NCBI RefSeq assembly: GCF_020144665.1
Contig: NZ_JAAHBQ010000015.1
Span: forward strand, 1-64,000
Direction: 5' to 3'
DNA length: 64,000 bases
DNA from: Oscillatoria salina IIICB1
GTDB lineage: Bacteria > Cyanobacteriota > Cyanobacteriia > Cyanobacteriales > SIO1D9
This document shows positions 15,192 to 24,269 of this stretch, one piece after another. Numbering within the stretch: position 1 is the stretch's first letter; the number at the start of each line of letters is the position of its first letter. The translations under genes were made by a program, and so were the position numbers. Under the pieces are notes generated by a model. The model was not told the origin of the DNA and searched no databases. It saw nothing but the letters and a program-made list of their open reading frames with translations.

Positions 15192-17462
15192 GTGAATACT
15201 AAAAGAATGTTTAATTTCCCAGCCTCTATTTTAAATCGGACTTTGCCGAGGGCAACTTTCGAGCAACTGTGTCAGTTATGGGAACAGATGGGAGAAAATA
15301 CTTTAGCTGAGGCTGTGGTATTGAGTGAAGTCAGTATTGGTGATAATGGGGAGGACAAATTTCGTTTAGTTGTATCCAAGAAATTTAGCGCTTGGTTGTG
15401 GGGAAAAGCAGTAGATAGGGAAACTTATCAAGTAGGGTTAAGCTTTGAACCAGAAGCGATCGCCAATTTCCTTACTCAGATTTTGCCTCAAATCGAAGCT
15501 AATTGGCAACAGCGCCACCCAATCCAACTTAGCCACAAGCTCGAAATCAACGATCCCCAACTACAAAATCAGTTTACACTTCAATTAATCGAAACTCTTA
15601 CCAAGCATAACTTACCTTCAGCTTGTCAACCTGTAGTAGACGAAGCCTTGCGTCAACAAATAGCACAAGAGCGACTGCTGAATCAACTTACCAGCCAGAT
15701 TCGTCAAAGTCTCCAATTACCTGTAATTATCCAAACCGCAGTTGATAGAGTACAAAACTTTTTCCAAGTTGACCGTTTAGTAATATATCAATTCGAGCGC
15801 CAATTAGAAACCGAAGCTGATACTAACTTAGGACAATCAAAAAAACCCTCAGTAACGGGTTGCGTTACCTACGAAGCGAGAAACTCAGAACAAATTCCCT
15901 CAGTTTTAAACTTAGTTGCAGAAGCAGAAACCGAATGCTTTATCTACGTTCCCAATTATCGGGAAAAGTATCGTCGCGGCGAAACTGTTGCAGTCGAAGA
16001 TGTAGCAGTAGCATATGATTCAGCACCTTGTTTACTAAGATTTCTGAGAAAAATTCAAGTTCGGGCGAAATTAGTTGCACCAATAGTTGCAGATGAGAAA
16101 TTGTGGGGACTCTTAATTGCCCATCAGTGCTGGGAACCGCGACAATGGAGTGAAAACGAACAAAGCTTTCTCGGACAAATAGGCGAACATTTAGCGATCG
16201 CGATCCAACAAGCGCAATTATACGCCGAATTACAACAGCAGAAAAATACCTTAGAAATGCGCGTAGTCGAACGTACTCAAGAATTAAAAGATGCACTTTT
16301 AGCCGCCCAAGCTGCTAACCAGTATAAAAGTGAATTTCTCGCGATCGTCAGTCATGAATTACGCACCCCCTTAACTTGCGCGATTGGGCTTTCCGGTACG
16401 CTGTTGCGTTGGTCTTTCGGTCAACAAATTAACGTCAAACCCATTCCTATGGATAAGCAACGCCGCTACCTGGAAACCATTCAAGACAGTTGTAAACATT
16501 TGCTGGAATTAATCAACGATATTCTCGACTTTTCCCAAGTCGAAGCCGGGAAAATGGCTTTGAACATTAGTGACTTTTCCCTGCGTCAGTTATCGCGTTC
16601 CGTAGTCCAAACCTTTCGCGAAGAAGCTTATCGCCGTAAAATTGCTTTATCCTTAGATATCAAACTCAAATCGAAAAGCGATCGCTTTCATGCCGACTCC
16701 CGGAGAGTTAAGCAAATTCTCTTTAACCTCGTTAGTAACGCGATTAAATTTACTCCCTCCCAAGGACAAGTTATTTTGAGAGTTTGGCGAGAAGACAACG
16801 AAGCCATTTTTCAAGTTGAAGATACAGGTATTGGTATCCCTAAAGATCGCGTTCCGTTGATGTTTGAAAAATTTCAGCAATTAGAAGATCCCCACCAGCG
16901 TACTTATGAAGGTGCTGGATTAGGTTTAGCACTGACCAAACAACTTGTAGAATTACACCGAGGCACGATTGAAGTTGAGTCCGCAGTCGGTCAAGGCTCT
17001 TTATTTACTGTACGCTTACCAGATATGGATAAATATAAATCAAAATCAAATCCACACTCACAACAGCAGCGATCGTCAGAAGTTGCCAAGACAATTGTCT
17101 TAATTGAAACCGATGACGAAGTAGCCACCGTAATTTGCGAATTGCTTACTGCCGCTTATTATCAGGTAGTTTGGTTAGTAGATGGTTCAACGGCGATCGA
17201 GCAAATGCAACTGTTACAACCCTCTCTCGTTATTTTAGGGCAGCAAATAGCAGGAATCGATAACCAAGAAATTGCTACCACTCTCCAACAATTACCGACA
17301 ACCAGACAAACTAAAATTTTGATGTTACGCGATCGCGCGACTCTCGACAATCTCGATCCTACTCTCGACAATCTCGCTGATGACTATTTACTTAAACCAA
17401 TCGAGCCCGAAAAACTCTTAGAAAAAGTTAACGCTTCGATCTCTACTGAGTCAACCAGCTAA
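15192..17462 (+). CDS. cikA: CikA-like circadian input histidine kinase
   Basis: The 756-residue protein has the CikA order: N-terminal domain (about 1-170), GAF (about 175-345), coiled coil, HisKA with SHELRTPLT (His388), HATPase (NLVSNAIKFTP, GLGLALTKQLV) and a C-terminal receiver (about 635-750). That receiver has Gly683 in the usual phospho-Asp position (LVILGQQIAG), so it is a pseudo-receiver, the hallmark of CikA. The GAF domain keeps a Cys (Cys280, APCLLRFLRKIQVRA) aligned with the chromophore-binding Cys of cyanobacteriochromes, although the usual next His is Leu. CikA resets the Kai clock and dephosphorylates RpaA. The GTG at 15192 is used; an ATG at 15207 is possible. Confidence 0.88.
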   Translation: MNTKRMFNFPASILNRTLPRATFEQLCQLWEQMGENTLAEAVVLSEVSIGDNGEDKFRLVVSKKFSAWLWGKAVDRETYQVGLSFEPEAIANFLTQILPQIEANWQQRHPIQLSHKLEINDPQLQNQFTLQLIETLTKHNLPSACQPVVDEALRQQIAQERLLNQLTSQIRQSLQLPVIIQTAVDRVQNFFQVDRLVIYQFERQLETEADTNLGQSKKPSVTGCVTYEARNSEQIPSVLNLVAEAETECFIYVPNYREKYRRGETVAVEDVAVAYDSAPCLLRFLRKIQVRAKLVAPIVADEKLWGLLIAHQCWEPRQWSENEQSFLGQIGEHLAIAIQQAQLYAELQQQKNTLEMRVVERTQELKDALLAAQAANQYKSEFLAIVSHELRTPLTCAIGLSGTLLRWSFGQQINVKPIPMDKQRRYLETIQDSCKHLLELINDILDFSQVEAGKMALNISDFSLRQLSRSVVQTFREEAYRRKIALSLDIKLKSKSDRFHADSRRVKQILFNLVSNAIKFTPSQGQVILRVWREDNEAIFQVEDTGIGIPKDRVPLMFEKFQQLEDPHQRTYEGAGLGLALTKQLVELHRGTIEVESAVGQGSLFTVRLPDMDKYKSKSNPHSQQQRSSEVAKTIVLIETDDEVATVICELLTAAYYQVVWLVDGSTAIEQMQLLQPSLVILGQQIAGIDNQEIATTLQQLPTTRQTKILMLRDRATLDNLDPTLDNLADDYLLKPIEPEKLLEKVNASISTESTS

Positions 17463-17579
17463 ATTCAGTTTCGCCCATACTCAAATTACCTATAATGAAT
17501 CCAGGGCAAGCCAGCTAGAATTTCCTTTCCCAACTGATTTTTGCCAGTTTTCGATCTTGATTCCTTGGAGTTTACTCAA

Positions 17580-18326
17580 ATGACAACGCAACCAGAACTA
17601 ATGCGGCGTAGCCAACTTATTAATAAATTAGTCTTAGAACGTAGGACAACTGATAAAGTGGGTAATGTCGAGCAACTTTGGCTCGATCCTCACGCTCACG
17701 AAATTCAAAGTTTTAGTTGCAAATCTGGCTTATTCGGTCACAATAAGTTAATTTTTACTTGGGAGCAAATTGAAACTATCGGTCATGATTGTATTCTCGT
17801 TAACTGTTCTCCTACAGAAGCGATGAAAGAAAAACCCGATCGATCCGAATTAATTATTAATCATGAAGTTTGGACTGATGCTGGAGTACGAGCGGGGAAA
17901 ATTGTTGATTATTTGTTTAATTTACAAACTGGGAAAGTTGTTGGCTATTTGTTCGTTGCTGATGGTTGGGAAGGAGTTACCGATGGTACTTACATTTTAG
18001 AGCCAGTGGCTATTTCTAGTGTCGGCAATAAACGCGCGATCGTTTTCGATCGTGCTGCTCGTAATGCGGCTAAATTTAGTGAAGGTTTGAAAAATAAAAT
18101 TGAGCAAGCAACCAGCTTTTTTTCAGCAGATTATGCTCAAACTAGAAAAGAAGTAGAAACTGCACTTAGTAAAGCCAAAGAAGCGGCTGAATCCGTTGCA
18201 TTTCAGGCGAAAGACAAGCTGAATGAAGCCAAAAATAAGTTACAAAAATCGGCAAATTCTGAAGAAACTCAACCTGACGATCGACCAAGTTCTGAATTAG
18301 AAAATCAAGAAAATGTAGATTTTTAG
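17580..18326 (+). CDS. PRC-barrel domain protein with C-terminal coiled coil
   Basis: The protein has two PRC-barrel-like modules. The first (about 5-80) starts MRRSQLINKLVLERRTTDKVG. The second (about 90-165) has GVRAGKIVDYLFNLQTGKVVGYLFVADGWEGV. An Ala/Lys/Glu-rich coiled coil follows (about 175-230) and the tail is acidic. PRC barrels mediate protein contacts in photosynthetic reaction centres and RNA processing; the role here is unknown. I choose the ATG at 17580 (248 residues) because GGAG lies 9 bases upstream; the TTG at 17541 would add 13 residues. Confidence 0.85.
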   Translation: MTTQPELMRRSQLINKLVLERRTTDKVGNVEQLWLDPHAHEIQSFSCKSGLFGHNKLIFTWEQIETIGHDCILVNCSPTEAMKEKPDRSELIINHEVWTDAGVRAGKIVDYLFNLQTGKVVGYLFVADGWEGVTDGTYILEPVAISSVGNKRAIVFDRAARNAAKFSEGLKNKIEQATSFFSADYAQTRKEVETALSKAKEAAESVAFQAKDKLNEAKNKLQKSANSEETQPDDRPSSELENQENVDF

Positions 18327-18606
18327 TTGAGTAAATAAAGAACTTACTTTTCTTCTGAACTTTCTCCAATTAAGTTGAAAAAACTTGGCAGAGAAACTCT
18401 TAAGTAAAGGATAATTATTATCTTTTTTAAGGAAATCTGGTTGCTGGGATAGAAACTATGTCAATTTTCTACACAAAAGCTAAGAAAACGCGAGAAACTA
18501 GATTATAAATTTCATCTAACTGTTGAAAAAAATATCAAGCTTAAATGTGCAAAATTTAAAGATAATTGCTGCTACTAATAAATAATCGCTCGAGGAGGAT
18601 AATCTT

Positions 18607-18972
18607 TTGCTAAGACTATTATTAATTTCTGGTTTACTAATAGCATTTTTAGCTATAGTTTTTGCCCTGCAAAACCCTAGCCCGATTACAGTTAATTTAT
18701 TGTTTTGGCAATTTCAAGGTTCCCTAGCTTTAGTCTTATTATTCACCTTAGCTTTAGGAGTAATAGCAGGTATTTTAGTTTGTAGCCCAATAGTAATTAA
18801 AAGAAACTGGAAAATCGCTAGTGCGAACAAAAAAATCAAGGAAATGAAACGAGCTTTAGCAGATCAAGATGAAGTGATGGTAAAACAAGAAAAAAGAATC
18901 AAATACTTAGAAGAAAACCTGCAACTAGAAAACTCAACTAAAAACCACGAACAAACCAAACTCCCAGAATAA
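18607..18972 (+). CDS. LapA-domain small membrane protein
   Basis: The 121-residue protein has two N-terminal transmembrane helices (about 2-20 and 37-60) with the LapA-domain text FALQNPSPITVNLLFWQF between them, then a basic coiled-coil tail (about 68-110). LapA-family proteins are inner-membrane proteins linked to lipopolysaccharide assembly in proteobacteria; function in cyanobacteria is not established. The start is a TTG at 18607, supported by a strong GAGGAGG site 7 bases upstream. The 280 bases before it hold nothing recognisable. Confidence 0.8.
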   Translation: MLRLLLISGLLIAFLAIVFALQNPSPITVNLLFWQFQGSLALVLLFTLALGVIAGILVCSPIVIKRNWKIASANKKIKEMKRALADQDEVMVKQEKRIKYLEENLQLENSTKNHEQTKLPE

Positions 18973-19048
18973 ACAAATCACCTTCTTTAATCCTTTGCGA
19001 CTTGGCGACTTTGCACGAGAAAAAACACCTAAAAAAGGAAGTATAAAT

Positions 19049-19738
19049 GTGAGTGTAGCTAACATTTTAACCAACATTAAAAGCAAATTAATCGTATCTT
19101 GTCAAGCCCCAATTAATTCACCATTACACGATCCCCTAATAATTGCTGCGATCGCGCAAGCATCAGTAAATAACGGTGCAGCAGCAGTGCGCATTGATAC
19201 ACCAGCCCACGTAAAAGCTGTGCGACAACAAATACCGAATATTCCAATTATTGGTTTGTGGAAACAACAAATTCCTGGCTACGAAGTGTATATTACCCCA
19301 ACATTAGCAGCTACAGACGCTCTTGCTCAGGCTAATGCCGATATTATCGCAATTGATGCTACCGATCGCCAACGTCCCAATCACGAAACTGTAACTCAAT
19401 TAATCGAGCATATCCACACAAAATTAGGTAAATTAGTGATGGCAGATGTAGACAGCATCGAAAATGCGATCGCTGCTACTCAAGCGGGTGCTGACATCGT
19501 AGCTACCACTCTCTATGGCTATACCAAACAAACCCAAGCTTGCAACCCTCCCGGTTGGGAATTACTCAAACAGATGGTAGCAAAATTAGATATACCTGTT
19601 ATTTGTGAAGGTGGAATCGCTTCACCCGCAATGGCTCAAAAAGCTTTACAATTAGGAGCGTATGCAGTTGTAGTTGGAACCGCCATCACCGGGATCGATC
19701 TTAAAGTTAAAGAATTTCAAGCTATTTTTGAAGGATAG
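19049..19738 (+). CDS. nanE: putative N-acetylmannosamine-6-phosphate 2-epimerase
   Basis: The TIM-barrel protein matches NanE, which interconverts ManNAc-6-P and GlcNAc-6-P: KLIVSCQAPINSPLHDP at the N-terminus, ADIIAIDATDRQRP near the middle, LVMADVDSIENAIAATQAGAD, then VICEGGIASPAMAQKALQLGAYAVVVGTAI with the phosphate-binding glycines. I choose the GTG at 19049 (229 residues, GGAAG upstream), which fits the family N-terminus better than the 18-codon longer frame from 18995. No other sialic acid or amino sugar genes are adjacent, so its substrate context is unclear. Confidence 0.9.
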   Translation: MSVANILTNIKSKLIVSCQAPINSPLHDPLIIAAIAQASVNNGAAAVRIDTPAHVKAVRQQIPNIPIIGLWKQQIPGYEVYITPTLAATDALAQANADIIAIDATDRQRPNHETVTQLIEHIHTKLGKLVMADVDSIENAIAATQAGADIVATTLYGYTKQTQACNPPGWELLKQMVAKLDIPVICEGGIASPAMAQKALQLGAYAVVVGTAITGIDLKVKEFQAIFEG

Positions 19739-19770
19739 CAAACGATCTCGCTCATTTAATTTTTTTGGGG

Positions 19771-20199
19771 TTAATTTTCCCACTCTCTTGCGGAAATAAA
19801 TGATGTAAGGGGAAACTTAGCCAACCATTGTTGCAATTTATTTTGTTTTTTTCCTTGACTATTAGTTATTTTTGTGTTATGAAAGTTTTTGTTTTCGAGA
19901 CGAGTAGTTAAAGCAAGAGTTTCACTCCAAAGGGGAGCATATTTACCCGGTTGTCTCGCGCAAATCATCAAAGATTTAGCAGAGTCGATGGCTAAATTAG
20001 TGACAGCTTGATGCAAAAATGCCACAGTTGAGTCGCGATCGCAAACCGACAGCGACTCCAAGACAATTCGCAAACAACCATGATTCAAAGTAGCTTCTAC
20101 AACCTGGATACCTTTATCGTTCAAGAGATAATTTAAAACTGACGCGATCGCCTTTTCATCTCCTCGTTTCGCTAGCTTTAGCATACTTTCTTTACTCAT
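19771..20199 (-). CDS. conserved cyanobacterial protein, single AK-GDxKAIA module
   Basis: The 142-residue protein resembles a module found in many cyanobacterial proteins with the pattern A-K-x-G-[ND]-x-K-A-I-A-x-x-x-N-x-x-L: here LAKRGDEKAIASVLNYLL, followed by NHGCLRIVLES and ARQPGKYAPLWSETLAL. The module is usually attached to other domains; here it stands alone with a short basic tail. Function is unknown. The ATG at 20199 is preferred over 20217, although neither has a clear ribosome binding site. It is convergent with nanE. Confidence 0.7.
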   Translation of the reverse strand: MSKESMLKLAKRGDEKAIASVLNYLLNDKGIQVVEATLNHGCLRIVLESLSVCDRDSTVAFLHQAVTNLAIDSAKSLMICARQPGKYAPLWSETLALTTRLENKNFHNTKITNSQGKKQNKLQQWLAKFPLTSFISAREWEN

Positions 20200-20279
20200 T
20201 TTTGTTACCAAAAGCACAGAATATTAATCTTAAGTATGCCTGTCTGCGGGCTCGAAAGCACAAAAAGAGTAAAAAACGT

Positions 20280-20489
20280 ATCAGTCCCCAATCCCCAATC
20301 AACAGTGAACAGTGACCAGTTTACCCTCGAATCTGTCGTTCTTCTAATGTCACCTTCTTGAATCTCTCCCATTAGCAATCCCATCCCAACTGTTGACTGA
20401 TAACTGTTCACTGATAACTGATAACTGAACCCAATCCCCAATCCAAGGGTCCCCAAAAACTGAGTGAGGGGTATCACCCCCCACTCAGT
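20280..20489. repeat. dispersed heptamer-derived repeats and a strong hairpin
   Basis: The 20218-20652 intergenic region contains CCCCAATCCCCAATC and (A)CTGATAACTG words typical of the dispersed repeats in this genome. It ends with a 13-bp hairpin (one A-C mismatch): 20459-20471 pairs with 20477-20489 around the loop TATCA, with CACTCAGT at its base. The genes on both sides point away from it, so it is not placed as a terminator. From 20490 to 20652 I see no further element except a possible TTGACC at 20576. Confidence 0.7.
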
Positions 20490-20652
20490 CAATTTAAGCT
20501 AAATTAAGAGACAGAGTGATAAAACTTGCAAGAGAATGCTGCAAAAAACTCGCAATTACTTTTGGTAAACTAGGCTTGACCTAAGTTTATCCAGCTAGAG
20601 AACTTTGCAGCATTTCAGATAATTGTTTCCCCAAGAAAGATAAACATAAATT

Positions 20653-22755
20653 ATGACAACAGCAACTCTTACGGATAACCCCTTATTAATTGGTCAAGGA
20701 TTACCTCCTTTTGAGAAAATTACTCCCGAACAGGTAGTTCCGGGTATTACTCAGCTTTTGGAAGAATTAGACGCAGAATTCACTAAATTAGAAGCGAAAG
20801 TAACTCCCACTTGGGAAAATTTAGTCGAACCTCTAACTGAAATTGAAGAACGTCTCAATTGGAGTTGGGGAGTTGTGGGACACTTAATGAGTGTAAAAAA
20901 TAGTCCCGAATTGCGTCAAGCTTACGAAAAAGTGCAGCCCAGCGTAATCAAATTCAGCAATAAAGTTAGTCAAAGTAAGCCAATTTACGAAGCCTTTAAA
21001 GAACTACAAACATCGGCAAATTATGAGAAATTAGAACCAGCCCAAAAACGAATTATTGAAGCAGCAATTCGAGATGCGGAACTTTCGGGAGTAGGTTTAA
21101 CAGGAGAAGTACGTTCTCGTTTTAACGAAATTCAACTCGAACTTGCAGAACTGGCAACTAAATTTTCTAATAATTTATTGGATGCAACCAAAGCTTTCAA
21201 ATTAAAACTAACTAGCCAAGCAGAAATTGATGGCTTACCTCCTAGTTTACTCAGTCTCGCAGCCCAAACTGCGCGTTTAGAAGGAGAAGAAAATGCCACG
21301 GCTGACAAAGGACCTTGGTACATTACCTTAGATTATCCTAGCTTTCTTCCTTTCATGCAGCATAGCAAAAATCGTGACTTGCGCGAGAAATTGTATCGGG
21401 CTTTTATTAGTCGCGCTGCTGAGGGAGAATGGGATAATAATCAACTAATTAAACGCATTTTGCAACTGCGTCAAGAAAAAGCCAAAATCCTGGGTTTTAG
21501 TAGTTATGCAGAATTAAGTTTAGCGAAAAAAATGGCTCCCGATGTGGAAGCAGTAGAGAAACTCTTAGAAGAATTACGACAAGCGAGTTATGATGCTGCT
21601 GTCCGAGAATTAGCTGAATTAAAGGCATTTGCTAAGGAAAAAAATGCCGTCGAAGCAAATAATTTGAAACATTGGGATATATATTTTTGGTCGGAACGAC
21701 AACGAGAAGAAAAGTTTGCTTTTAATGACGAAGAGTTGCGTCCTTATTTCCCTCTTCCACAAGTTTTAGCAGGTTTATTTAATCTGGCGCAAAAGCTTTT
21801 TAATGTAATTATTGAACCTGCCGATAATCATGCGACAGTTTGGCACAAAGACGTGGGTTACTTCCAGATTAATAATGCCACAGGAGAGGCGATCGCGTAT
21901 TTTTATCTTGACCCCTACAGTCGTCCCGGAGAAAAACGGGGCGGTGCTTGGATGAATGAGTGTATCAATCGTGGCAAAATTGTTGAAGCTGGCAAAATTA
22001 CGACTCGTTTACCTGTAGCTTATCTGATCTGCAATCAAACTCCTCCAGTGGACGGAAAACCGAGTTTAATGACCTTTTCGGAAGTGCAAACGTTGTTCCA
22101 TGAATTCGGTCACGGTTTGCAACATATGCTGACGATGGTAGACTATCCAGGGGCAGCAGGAATTAATAATGTGGAGTGGGATGCAATTGAATTACCCAGT
22201 CAGTTTATGGAAAACTGGTGCTATCATCGTCCTACTTTAATGGGAATGGCGAAGCATTACGAAACTGGGGAAACCTTAAGCGAACATTACTACGAAAAAC
22301 TGAAAGCAGCGAGAAATTATCTGAGTGGTTCGGCGATGCTGCGCCAATTGCATTTTAGCTGTTTGGATTTAGAATTGCATCATCGCTACGATCCCTTTAG
22401 CGATGAAAGTCCTACGATCGTGCGATCGCGTGTCGCCGAAACTACTACTATTTTGCCACCTTTACCCGAAGATGCTTTCTTGTGCGCCTTCGGTCATATT
22501 TTCGCGGGTGGCTACGCCGCAGGTTACTATAGCTATAAGTGGGCAGAAGTCCTCAGTGCAGATGCTTTTGCGGCTTTTGAAGAAGCAGGATTAGAAGACG
22601 AAACCGCGATCGCCAATACTGGAAAACTCTTCCGGGATACTGTCCTCGCTTTGGGTGGAAGTTTGCACCCAATGGACGTATTTAAAGCTTTCCGGGGACG
22701 CGAACCCCAAACTGAAGCTTTACTCAGACATAGCGGTTTACTGACTGCGGCTTAA
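20653..22755 (+). CDS. prlC: oligopeptidase A, M3 family metallopeptidase
   Basis: The 700-residue cytoplasmic zinc peptidase carries HEFGH at 483-487 in TLFHEFGHGLQHML, with the downstream Glu ligand in NNVEWDAIELPSQFMENW. The N-terminus DNPLLIGQGLPPFEKITPEQ is typical of oligopeptidase A. Family members degrade peptides of intermediate length, including cleaved signal peptides. Length is normal (about 680-700). Its stop codon overlaps the stop of the convergent ABC ATPase gene by two bases, so the two transcripts must overlap. Confidence 0.95.
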   Translation: MTTATLTDNPLLIGQGLPPFEKITPEQVVPGITQLLEELDAEFTKLEAKVTPTWENLVEPLTEIEERLNWSWGVVGHLMSVKNSPELRQAYEKVQPSVIKFSNKVSQSKPIYEAFKELQTSANYEKLEPAQKRIIEAAIRDAELSGVGLTGEVRSRFNEIQLELAELATKFSNNLLDATKAFKLKLTSQAEIDGLPPSLLSLAAQTARLEGEENATADKGPWYITLDYPSFLPFMQHSKNRDLREKLYRAFISRAAEGEWDNNQLIKRILQLRQEKAKILGFSSYAELSLAKKMAPDVEAVEKLLEELRQASYDAAVRELAELKAFAKEKNAVEANNLKHWDIYFWSERQREEKFAFNDEELRPYFPLPQVLAGLFNLAQKLFNVIIEPADNHATVWHKDVGYFQINNATGEAIAYFYLDPYSRPGEKRGGAWMNECINRGKIVEAGKITTRLPVAYLICNQTPPVDGKPSLMTFSEVQTLFHEFGHGLQHMLTMVDYPGAAGINNVEWDAIELPSQFMENWCYHRPTLMGMAKHYETGETLSEHYYEKLKAARNYLSGSAMLRQLHFSCLDLELHHRYDPFSDESPTIVRSRVAETTTILPPLPEDAFLCAFGHIFAGGYAAGYYSYKWAEVLSADAFAAFEEAGLEDETAIANTGKLFRDTVLALGGSLHPMDVFKAFRGREPQTEALLRHSGLLTAA

Positions 22756-23822
22756 TCTCCAGATCGGCAAGACCGAGAAGCAAAGAGTTGCCAAGTATCG
22801 GGATCAACTTTAATTTTAACTCGCGTTCCCACAGCTAGTAGATTATCAGTTTGAGTTCGGGCGATCAATTCTCGTCCCGAACTCATTTGTAAACAGTAAC
22901 GATGTTCGCGTCCGAGAAATTGGCGATCGCGGATGACTCCATTTCCCGCTTCATCTGGTTGTAAAATTAAGTCTTCTTGACGTATCATCAACTCAACTTT
23001 ATCCTCTTCACAAGGGTATTTTTCCACCGGAACACTCCCAACCTCAGTTTCCCAAACCTCACCCCTACGTCTCGCAGGTAAAAAATTCGCTTGAGTGACA
23101 AACTCAGCCACAAACCGCGAAGCAGGTTGTTGATAAATCTCCTCTGGAGTGCCAAACTGTTCTAAGCAACCGTCTCGCATTACCGCTACCCAATCAGAGA
23201 TCGAAAGTGCTTCTTCTTGGTCGTGAGTAACAAAAATCGCCGATGTACCTGCGGCTTTGAGAATATCGCGTAATTCCTGACGTAACCTGAGACGCACTTG
23301 GACATCAAGATTACTTAACGGTTCATCTAATAATACCAGAGACGGACGAGGCGCTAACGCACGAGCCACAGCCACCCTTTGCTGTTGACCTCCAGAAAGT
23401 TGATGAGGATAGCGATTTTCCAGTCCTGACAATCCTACCAAAGCCAGAGCCTCTTGAACTCGTTTTTTCACCTCAGCCGGATTCTTTTTCTTGGTATTTT
23501 GCAAACCAAAAGCAACATTTTTCCTCACTTGCAAATGAGGAAACAAAGCATAATCTTGGAAGACCATCCCTACATCCCTGTGTTCTGGAGGTATCCAACA
23601 ACCCGCCCCTGCTACAGTACGCCCCGCAATTTTAATCGTTCCTGGTTGGGGTGTTTCAAATCCCGCAATTAAACGTAACAGTGTAGTTTTCCCGCAACCA
23701 GAGGGTCCGAGTAAACTCACTAAGTCTCCTTGATGTAGCTTCAGTGTCACGCTGTTGACAGCAAGGTAGTTTGAAGCAAATTTTTTCGTTACGTCTTCGA
23801 GATGCAGAATTGGTTCAGCCAT
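22752..23822 (-). CDS. futC: Fe3+-type ABC transporter ATPase (FbpC/FutC-like)
   Basis: The 356-residue ATPase has Walker [20 protein letters not shown]-loop FQDYALFPHLQV, signature [15 protein letters not shown], Walker B LVLLDEPLSNLD and the H-loop [11 protein letters not shown]-terminal TOBE-type domain (about 240-350) follows, as in FbpC and PotA. It would energise the two-domain permease encoded divergently at 24270. Together they resemble the FutABC ferric iron importer; the binding protein FutA is not in the window. Thiamin or other substrates remain possible, since close families share these motifs. Confidence 0.88.
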   Translation of the reverse strand: MAEPILHLEDVTKKFASNYLAVNSVTLKLHQGDLVSLLGPSGCGKTTLLRLIAGFETPQPGTIKIAGRTVAGAGCWIPPEHRDVGMVFQDYALFPHLQVRKNVAFGLQNTKKKNPAEVKKRVQEALALVGLSGLENRYPHQLSGGQQQRVAVARALAPRPSLVLLDEPLSNLDVQVRLRLRQELRDILKAAGTSAIFVTHDQEEALSISDWVAVMRDGCLEQFGTPEEIYQQPASRFVAEFVTQANFLPARRRGEVWETEVGSVPVEKYPCEEDKVELMIRQEDLILQPDEAGNGVIRDRQFLGREHRYCLQMSSGRELIARTQTDNLLAVGTRVKIKVDPDTWQLFASRSCRSGD

Positions 23823-23826
23823 GTAT

Positions 23827-23966
23827 CAGTTAGCAGTTAGCAGTTATCAGTTAGCAGTTAGCAGTTACCAGTTAGCAGTTAGCAGTTACCAGTTATCAGT
23901 TACCAGTTATCAGTTAACAGTTAGCAGTTACCAGTTATCAGTTACCAGTTATCAGTTAACAGTTTA
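23827..23966. repeat. STRR heptamer array, 20 copies of CAGTTAN
   Basis: Exactly twenty CAGTTA(G/C/T/A) units run without a gap from 23827 to 23966; only the last unit is CAGTTTA. The array begins five bases from the ABC ATPase start codon, replacing its normal leader. An open frame across it (repeating SYQL) is a product of the repeat and not a gene. Related words continue to about 24160. Confidence 0.95.
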
Positions 23967-24201
23967 TTCCCTAATTCCTCTTGTCTCCCCCTCCTGCTTG
24001 TTTTCTCCCTCTCCCCCAATCCCTTGTCTCCCTAGTCTCCAATCTCTATGGATAACTGATAACTTACAACTGATAACTGTTCACTGTTCACTGAAAACCC
24101 CCTCTCCCTTGTCTCCAATCTCTACTGATAACTGATAACTGTTCACTGTTCACTGAAAACCCCAATTCCTATTGAGACTAGAAATCAACAAGATTGCAAT
24201 T

Positions 24202-24238
24202 TATAATAAACGAGTTTGTGAAATTAATTCTCATTAAA
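24202..24238 (+). promoter_or_regulatory. candidate promoter with Fur-like iron box
   Basis: TATAAT at 24202-24207 is followed at 24220-24238 by a 19-base segment (GAAATTAATTCTCATTAAA) that matches 12 of 19 positions of the classical Fur consensus GATAATGATAATCATTATC. It precedes the iron-type permease by 32 bases. No good -35 box is seen. The position would suit iron-dependent repression. Confidence 0.45.
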
Positions 24239-24269
24239 TAGTTTGGCATTTGCCAGGGAGGAGAGGAAA

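Noticed and set aside
23821-24135. Open frame of 104 residues across the CAGTTA array
   Set aside because: The translation is a repeating SYQL pattern caused by the heptamers; no ribosome binding site or domain.
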